From Smittium culicis (Eukaryota; Kickxellomycota; Harpellomycetes; Harpellales; Legeriomycetaceae): a stretch of 15,863 bases of DNA. The notes beneath the pieces are model-generated. The model saw only the letters and a list, made by a program, of their open reading frames with translations. It searched no databases and was not told where the DNA came from. Below, in pieces: positions 8,317-15,863 of this stretch. Each line of letters opens with the position of its first letter. Position 1 is the stretch's first letter. The DNA is taken from assembly GCA_001970855.1 (NCBI GenBank), contig LSSN01000435.1, forward strand, positions 1-15,863, written 5' to 3'. The position numbers and the translations under genes were made by a program.

Positions 8317-9260
8317 AATTATAAATTTAACACCTATTATTATTGTATTTTTATTTAGTATATAAATATGATCATAGCTAATGTATGAGATGGCTAAGCT
8401 TTTCAACAATTTAAATTTATTTATATTTCCTTAATAAAAATTTCCTATTTTTTCATCACGAAAACAAATGTGAGAAATGTATTTTTATGAAAAAAACGCG
8501 TGGTTTGTACGTAGAGAAAAGTAATGATATAATTAGTTATATTGTTATCATAATTTATTCAGACAATCCAATGGTCTTTAAAATTACACGAAAATATGAT
8601 GCAATATGTGAATTATTTACGAAGAAAAGGTAACTTCATTTAAGAACCAAGCAGAAAAAAATACAGTAAAAAATCTTAATTATACTAAAAGCGTAATTAT
8701 TCTATAAAAATGTCTTAACATGTGTAATATACATGCTTTAAGATAATCAATCTGGTATGAAATATGTATTTGAATTTTTATTTCCAATCTATAAATTTTA
8801 ATTTTTTTTATCTGAAGTAAGCATCAGAGAAAAATTATTAGATATAATGTGAATCAAAAAATTATAAATATATCTTATATAATAAATATTATAACTTTTT
8901 TTTCATAATTTTATATGGATAATAAAGGCAAAACAATTAAAATTATTATATTTCAAGTATAAAATTTATTATTGGTAACAGAATGGTAGAATATTGAATA
9001 ATTAAATTTGAATTTACCAGTCCAAAAAATCAAAAGAAAAAGATAAGTATTTTATATACTAGAAATTAAGAAAATTAAGTAAATTTTCGAAAAATAATCC
9101 CTTTAGGATTACTGTCGCTTTATGTGCTGTTAACATTCATAAAATATGTTATTATTTGTGTGATTTAATTATCTAAAATTTTGTGCTAATTTAAACTTTT
9201 TTTTTCCTTTGGTATATTTATTATACTACGCATTATCGAAAAAATTAAATCACCTTAATT

Positions 9261-9991
9261 CGTAAAGACGCTCTATTAGAGATATCTAGAAATGTATTTA
9301 TGATTTAGTTATTAATTAAATCGGCTCATTGACCATAATCTAACAAAATTTAATCACAAAATTCTTTATTTTATATACAGTGTTAGATCTAAGAATTGCA
9401 ATTTATAAATAAGAAGGTTTATTTTCCTCATATTGAGAAATGTAGTCAATTTCCTGTCAGTGTTCCATTTTCAATACTTGAAAATAACTAAGAACTGTAA
9501 AAAAATATCCAATGGATGAATGGGAGCTTTCACAAAACGATTTTCACTGATGAAGAAAAAATAAATAAGACTCTAGATAATAAAATAATAGAATCTCCAT
9601 CAAAAATTAACGCCTGATAATCAAGCGATTCGAGGATGTCGAACAAATTTCAACTCATTAATAGATTTTATTTCATGTCTAGATCGCATTATTGATTATT
9701 AAATGTGAAAGATATTCAGATATAACACATTAATTCCTTAATAATACTTTGTGTGACGATCAAGATTATGCATGACACATTTAAAGATACATAATGTCTT
9801 TGGAAACTCAAAACGGGTCAAAATTTTGGGGGAAAAATTTTTTAATGAATAAAATTGAAATTTTGTCGACTCTGAGTCAAAAATCTCCTTATCAAATTGA
9901 AAATTCGATATTCATTCTGCAGATATTAATCCCAATAAATATTTCATTACTTGTTTATATTTTCGGGAAACATCTACATAATTTCTTCTGA
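9261..9991 (+). pseudogene. Decayed Tc1/mariner-family transposase
   Basis: A functional enzyme of this family cuts and pastes its element at TA sites using a DD(34)E/D catalytic triad. Three parts are visible in order. At 9261-9305 a frame reads I-S-R-N-V-F, like the helix-turn-helix region. In the same frame 9504-9614 reads N-I-Q-W and then F-T-D-E-E-K-I-N, matching 'W..viFtDE.kf' with the first catalytic D at 9549. After one frameshift an open 65-codon frame starts at ATG 9794. It contains Q-N-G-S (second catalytic D replaced by Q at 9809) and N-K-I-E-I-L...S-Q-K-S-P-Y-Q-I-E-N, matching 'N.IEvL.wpsqSPdlNPIEN' with the glutamate at 9899. Spacing of first to second site is ~87 codons and second to third 30 codons, close to the family's ~90 and 34. 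Several stops, one frameshift and the lost aspartate mean it is dead. Terminal inverted repeats were not found. Confidence 0.55.
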
Positions 9992-12394
9992 TCTCTATTT
10001 TTTTATTGGATCAGTTGAATTATTTATCGAAGGCATATCTACAATAACCTCCAAAAAACCGCCTAGGGGAATCAGGATATCCGAATGATGCCCAGGTATG
10101 AAAATATAGCTTCAATTATGGCTCTTCATTCCCTGTAAATTAATTGAGCCTTTTGAAATTCAGAAAAAAAATGTGTGAAGTTAACTAAAAACAAAAGGAT
10201 CGTCTACGTATTTAGTGAAATTAATCAAAATTCACCTAAAGATACTCATGCTCAACATCAATCAGAGAATTAAATAAAAATAACATAATTGGTTTCAAGT
10301 AATTACAGTGATATTTTAAGATAAAAACCTCGGAAATGATATCTGTGTCTCATTAGGTTAATGAAATGGGTGGTCTACAGAATAAAAAAAAGAAGCTCAA
10401 AGTGACTGATAGCCTAAGCCTTGAGCTAAAAAGAAACTTTTTGCGAATTCTTTAGAAAATTTGTAACCTATAACCATTATTAGACATATTGTAGGTGACA
10501 ATAAGTTCAAAATTTATATTAGTAATTTACTCAATTCAATGAATCTGAAAATCAACTTTAAAAAAAATTAAGATTCATATAATTTCATCTAAATTATTCA
10601 TTCGACCTTGTTCTCAATCACTAAAAATGAGTAAATATCTATAACTTTCTTCTTTCTGCTTTAATAACCAAATTTAAGTACTTGCGTTTTTGTTTTATGT
10701 TATTCAATAAAAATTCATTGTCATTCTCTCTCAAGATCTGATTAAACATAAATCAATAATAGCAGAAAGTAACTTAATAAATCCATGCAATGATCTAATA
10801 ATTATCTATCTAAAATTGACTTTTAAATTTGGTTATGAAACAAAATTATATTTCCAAAAATATTTTATAGTATAAATGCAGATAAATTTCTGCTTTTGGG
10901 AATTCATTTATAATAATTTTAATTACTTTATCCTTTCTATTTATTTTTTTTTATAATTATTCCTCTTAGCTGAAATAAATACCTTTCATATATATGTCCT
11001 CGCACATTGATTATTATTAACTTGAGCTCCAATTTAGGTATTTATGAATAATTCCTAGATGCCATAGCCGATCTAGCACAGATCAGAACCCTGATAACCC
11101 CATTTTAATCGAATCTGATTTGTTTTAAGCAAATTTCATGCTTTGGTGTGGTTAGTTTAAACAGACTAATGTCATTGAAATAATAAAATCGAAATATCCG
11201 AGGAATGCACTGAAAATCAGAAAATTTGATTTTTTGTGGGAAATTTTCGTTAATTTTCTATAGTGGTAATCGGAAAATCTCAATATATCGATTTAATACT
11301 TTCAGATAGAATGATTCTCAATAATCTGATACAAATAAAGGATAAACACTTATCATAAAGAATATCAATTATATCAACTTTATTATTAAGTAATCAGCGA
11401 ATAAAACTTTTAAAATCTTAATTGACTACTTGAAGTAATTTAAATACCATTCTCTTATATCATAGAACCCTGGGCTCAAAATATTCACGAATATTTTTTT
11501 CACTAAACGAGTAATTACTATCTGAATCAGCAGATTAACAGAATTATGTGGGAAAATCAATCTACAATTTACACGACATATCCAAAGAGCTATTTACTGA
11601 AATTTTTGCATTAAAATATAATTAAATTTCTTTAATGGCAGTACTAATTTTTAAAATGATAAAATTAACTTGTATGTGTCAATGAATTAGGTGTAGCATA
11701 TCCACTTGAGATAATCAATATTTCCGAGAGCAATATGAGATAATTTTTTTCAAAAAAATATCAGTCCTTAATTCGTATATTTCTATCTGCTATGAAATCT
11801 GGGAGTTGTTCAAATCGCATAAATGCAAAATAAAATATTAGTTTTTGGTTTATTTTTTTATCAATATTATTATAGATTAAGATGTACAGAAGTTTCAACA
11901 TTGCAACAAAAATGATAATGATAATGTATGACATTGTTATAATTGGTATGTAAGAGTCAGGATTTAAAACGTGAATTTAAAATTTAAGGATAAAAATTTA
12001 TTGAATGAGAGGAAAGAAATAAATTAATGAAAATTAAAAAGAGCAACAAACGTCAATTCATGATTAAAGTTTTTTTATTATGGTAAAATGGAATTTGGAA
12101 TTGGATTCAAAATCAAGGATTAATCTCAAATCAATGATAATTAAACGCTTACTCATAATTATATATTCTTACTTGTATCAGGTCTATAAACAGTTTCAAT
12201 TATTGACAAATCTCGACTGGAAGTATAGATGCCACGTTTATTAATGGTTATAATACAATAAATTCAACGAGAAAACCGAACAAAGTTAATAAATTAGTAA
12301 CATTTTTCGCTATAGAGCCTGGTAGAATAGAACAGAATTAGAATAAGCCATGGATAACTGAAAAAGATATAAAACTGTTATGAACTTAAATAAT
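9992..12394. other. AT-rich stretch without supportable genes
   Basis: About 2.4 kb. Short, slightly less AT-rich patches at ~10050-10110, ~10360-10455 and ~11050-11210 may be further eroded coding relics. Each has at most 30-odd coding-like codons and no recognisable motif. The rest is low-complexity AT sequence. An AGCTCAA...TTGAGCT inverted repeat lies at ~10394-10428. Confidence 0.6.
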
Positions 12395-12571
12395 TTAACT
12401 CGCAGTATTTAATTCGCTCCCAGTTTGCAATTTAAGCAGTATTAGACAATCCAGATGATTTCCTAATCTGAAAGCGGAAATTAATTGCTTGATAAGTCTG
12501 AGAGCTCGGTGCTTTTGACATGTAGAATCAGTAGTTCCTTTATATTTAGATACTTCTCTAACGAGGTGCAT
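12395..12571 (-). pseudogene. Short coding-like relic, 58 codons, unrecognised
   Basis: The minus strand reads 58 codons from ATG (12571-12569) to TAA (12397-12395), and the frame is open for eight more codons upstream to a TAG at 12598-12596. The product has protein-like composition (H-R-A-L-R-L-I-K-Q-L-I-S-A-F-R-L-G-N, then D-C-L-I-L-L-K-L) and the DNA is less AT-rich than its flanks. The same frame continues leftward to about 12150 with fewer stops than expected by chance. I do not recognise a family. It is more likely a fragment of a decayed gene or element than a functional small protein, and chance is not excluded. Confidence 0.25.
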
Positions 12572-14762
12572 AGCCTTATTCTGAGATACCTGTGTCTATT
12601 TAGAAAAAGATCAGCTTATTAACAAATTAAGACGAATTACAAATAGTGGAATATAATTTTATTTAGCGATATTAATATTATTAAAAAGAATTTAAACTAA
12701 TTAAATGAAACTATCTAGTTAAATTAGAGAAAAGCACAATTCGTGTGTAAAGCCTTTATTGATCTAATATTTTCATAAATGAAGTAATTTATAGAAAGAT
12801 ATTTGGTTTATGAAATAATAGATCCCCTAGAATAAGGTGATATATTTTATTTGTATAGAGTTTCAACGTCATTACCTAAATGTATACAAAAATTCAATAA
12901 ATAGAAAATATTGATGACCTAGATATCAAAGTATTAACGAGTTAACTGCGCATATTTCATGTTACATTAGTTTATTAACGCCAAAGGGTACACAAAAAAT
13001 AGATGAAGATAGGGACAAAGTGGTGGATAGTGCTCAAAAAAATAGTATTTTTTAACTATTCGTGAAACTCAAAGTTATCTAAATTAATATGCTGTAAGAT
13101 GTTATGCTGATATTCGAATACCTTTTAATTTATCTGGATAATATTCCATTTTTTATTAATATAGATATGTTATGAATTTTTGACCAACATTATAATAGTT
13201 ACTTAAATCTATGATAAATATGATATTAGGTATATTAAATCAGAATAGTATCAATGTCAACCAAAATATTAACAAGGTTTTAGTCAATATTTCAATCTAA
13301 AAAACCCAATTAACTAACTAGTAAATTCCACATGTTAAAACAATCAGAATAATAATCGCTTTGAATTCAGTGAATAACTCATTCTAAACACATCTAAAAA
13401 AATCAAAATATTTTTTATTCCTCCAATTTCGCTTAAATCAATCTAACAATTGAATTTTACACAATTTATTTATTGTTAAAGATATATGTAATTTTATGGA
13501 TCCTTTATAACTGAAATAAACGTTAATAATATTCAAGACAAAAACACCGTTTAATTTTAACCATTATGATTAATTTCACCACATTAATACCTTATAATTT
13601 AATAGATTGGACTATTAGCTATAAGCAACAAAGGACCCAAAAGTTTTATTATCATTTGACAATCAAGTTTAAGGGCGTGATATATCAGCATATCTTATTT
13701 TATTCAAAATAAGAAATTTTGAGCATTATTTATTTTGGTAAATTTTAAATAATATTTTACAAGTAAATTAATGTCGAGAATTTAATTAAATATTTTTATT
13801 CGATATATACGTCAAAAGTGTAGAACCAACCAAAGAATTATCTTTAAAATCTAATTCTATACTTCTGATTCTATTATTTTCTGGAAATCATATTTTAAAA
13901 TTAAAATGCAATGATCAACGATAATAACATCGATTCTTTTAGTTATTATTAGTTCAATCTCAAATTAAATTTGCAGGTTAATTAAACACAATAATTAATT
14001 AAATAATGAAATTAAATTTATAATATTATCATAACAAAATTCACGTCACAAAATTTGACATTAAATAAGAAAAGTATAAAAACTGTATCAAAAAGACAAA
14101 AGAAACATAATCGAAGAATAGGGAAAATCAAAGGGAAAATAAAATCAAGACTATTCAGAAGAATTTGTTATTTCAATTAATAACTTTACTTTTTTTGGTC
14201 GAGATAACATAAATAAAATTATAGCTTTTCACAATTAAATAAAACTTGGATCAAATTTTAAACTATATTTTATTTAAATAAATATAAATAAATACAAGTA
14301 AATCTATAAAAAAAATTAAACTCCAATATCAGCATTTCCTCAAGATCATACGATAAAAAGAATCTAAGAATTCAGCAGTAGTAGTTGACTTTTCTACATG
14401 TTGCAATAATAAATAAACTTAAATCTAATTATGTTGAATTATTTTCATTTTTATAAATTTATTGTATTTTAAATATAATGCTGGATATTATTATAGTTAT
14501 TAAATAAAAAAGTCATTTTTTTATGATACTGATGTTACCTAATAAATAATAATGACGATAAGCCACAATATAAAATTACAATTACAATTATAAATAATTT
14601 AATATTAAAAATAAAAAATAATTTTAGAGTCGTACAAGGTGTAAATCATTGATTTATTTGAGCTGATACTTGTAAATAAATGGAAAAAGGACTCCTAGTT
14701 TAAAAAAATTTTGTTGATTTTCTATGAGCCACGTAGAAAGCGAGTTAAATCGATATTTAACT

Positions 14763-14774
14763 GGGGGGGGGGGG
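14763..14774 (+). repeat. Homopolymer run of twelve G
   Basis: Twelve consecutive G occur in a region where G is otherwise scarce. The run could form intermolecular G-quadruplex structure, could be a slippage-prone microsatellite, or could be an assembly or sequencing artefact. Confidence 0.9.
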
Positions 14775-14787
14775 TTCTATGAGTTTT

Positions 14788-14814
14788 ATATTTAATATTT
14801 AATATTTAATATTA
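14788..14814 (+). repeat. 7-bp tandem repeat (ATATTTA), ~3.9 copies
   Basis: Three exact ATATTTA units followed by a partial ATATTA. It lies 13 bases after the G12 run. Confidence 0.85.
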
Positions 14815-15809
14815 CATCAATATTTTAAATCAAATAATATTCTCTAATAAAAAATACGAGTGGTTTATAAAAATTTATTAGTAGAGCTAAATTTTATTTG
14901 GGACTTAATTCATGCAAAAATTAGTGTAATAATGGAAATTTGATCTTCCTCATCACCTAATCTCACTCTAATTTATAAGTTGCATTAAATATATCGTTAT
15001 TTTTAAATATAAAAATTTGATTATAGTGTCATAAATAAATTGTTGTTATTGGCAATCATTTGTGAATATATACACTTAATAAGAGTTTTGATATATAAAT
15101 ATACATGTAAAAATGCTTTTCTAATATAATCGAATTTATATTTAGTTTGGATAAGTAATTTTCTTTTATATAATAAAAACTAAACTTTAGTCTTAATAAA
15201 GCTATTTTTATTTTTGATTCCTTTTATTTTGTATAATTTCATCAAAATAGTTTATTCTTGCTAATTGGTTGATCAAACTTAATTAACTACTGTTTTTGAT
15301 TGCATGATATAATATCCATACCATTGTATTTATAAAAGTTAATTAAAAATATTTAATAGCTCTTTGTAGCTTTTTAGGCAAATATTTTAATCGAATATTT
15401 TTAGATTAGTTTAATCATTTACTAGATTATTCCATATAAATTTTATGTAATATAAAACGCTAAAGCATTTATTCAATATGACGCGAGTTTATACTTTCAT
15501 CGCTTATTTCAGACACCCTTATACGTGAATATAAAATTTATTTAACTTAAAAAACATAATATGTGGATAAAAAATAAAACTTATTCAAAATTTCTTTAAA
15601 AATTGACATAATGAAATATACTAAAATATAGATGCTAAACTAATAAATAATTATTGAATGACGGAAATATTAGATCCTATATAAAAATTCCTAGAAAAAA
15701 TTTAACTAACTCGATAAATTTAATATTTATCTAACCCTCCAAGTCCTGACTTTTTCAAGTTTATATTGCATATTTTATGTATTTGATATTTTTCATCTAA
15801 TGATTATAA

Positions 15810-15843
15810 TATATGGGAGATTATTTCAAGGAGCGGAACTTTT
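15810..15843 (-). repeat. 34-bp dispersed repeat, copy B (inverted)
   Basis: Read on the minus strand it matches 2561-2594 at 31 of 34 positions, with 11 exact bases at one end and 17 at the other. It sits at the right edge of the window, so any larger element it belongs to may continue outside. Confidence 0.65.
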
Positions 15844-15863
15844 CCTATCAAGTTTTTCCTACT

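Larger units (their letters stand above)
7741..9260. other. AT-rich gene-free stretch with hairpin cluster
   Basis: About 1.5 kb without coding potential. The left part (7785-8161) contains five successive inverted repeats, listed separately, and a 15-base motif in both orientations. The right part (about 8350-9260) is featureless low-complexity AT sequence. Confidence 0.6.
12599..15809. other. AT-rich stretch without supportable genes
   Basis: About 3.2 kb of low-complexity AT-rich sequence. It includes a perfect 8-bp AT hairpin at 13694-13713 (CTTATTTT, loop ATTC, AAAATAAG), a G12 run, a 7-bp tandem repeat, and an imperfect ATTACA repeat near 14574-14592. A 46-codon open frame ending near 13054 shows no family resemblance. 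Confidence 0.65.

Noticed and set aside
1..15863. CRISPR array, rRNA genes, bacterial operon signals
   Set aside because: No regularly spaced direct repeats, no rRNA-like blocks and no clustered co-directional genes were seen; the content is eukaryotic.

Overview
This window looks like AT-rich eukaryotic nuclear DNA, most likely from an early-diverging fungus. The evidence is an intron-free omega-type glutathione S-transferase-like gene, a non-LTR (LINE) reverse transcriptase fragment, and long stretches of very AT-rich sequence with no open frames. The shape of the LINE protein reminds me of elements in AT-rich gut-dwelling (Harpellales-type) fungi. That placement is memory-based inference, not something the sequence proves.

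Layout. Positions 1-~351 (minus) hold the 3' part of a LINE ORF2 running off the left edge; it is GC-richer than the rest and uninterrupted. Positions 810-1487 (minus) hold the only intact gene I can support, a 225-residue GST-like protein. From ~1500 to ~4650 there is gene-free AT-rich DNA with several short dispersed repeats and inverted repeats. From ~4660 to ~7180 the base composition is visibly less AT-rich. The second half of this block (5934-7181, plus) is one decayed reading frame of 415 codons with only nine internal stops. Its end resembles the start of a LINE endonuclease domain, so I read the block as an old, mutated retroelement. From ~7740 to ~8160 there is an unusual run of five inverted repeats.

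Positions ~9261-9991 (plus) carry a decayed Tc1/mariner-like transposase, recognised from motif order and spacing (FTDE, then a QN pair, then SP..IEN). The remainder to 15863 is AT-rich and almost featureless. It contains one short coding-like relic at 12395-12571 (minus), a run of twelve G with a 7-bp tandem repeat just after it at 14763-14814, and at the right edge an inverted copy of a 34-bp repeat also found at 2561.

As a whole this is a gene-poor, transposon-graveyard stretch: one working housekeeping or detoxification gene, one relatively fresh retroelement fragment, and at least two generations of dead elements. No CRISPR array, tRNA, rRNA or operon was seen. No convincing new biological system is evident. 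The best candidates for undescribed elements are the hairpin cluster and the small dispersed repeats.
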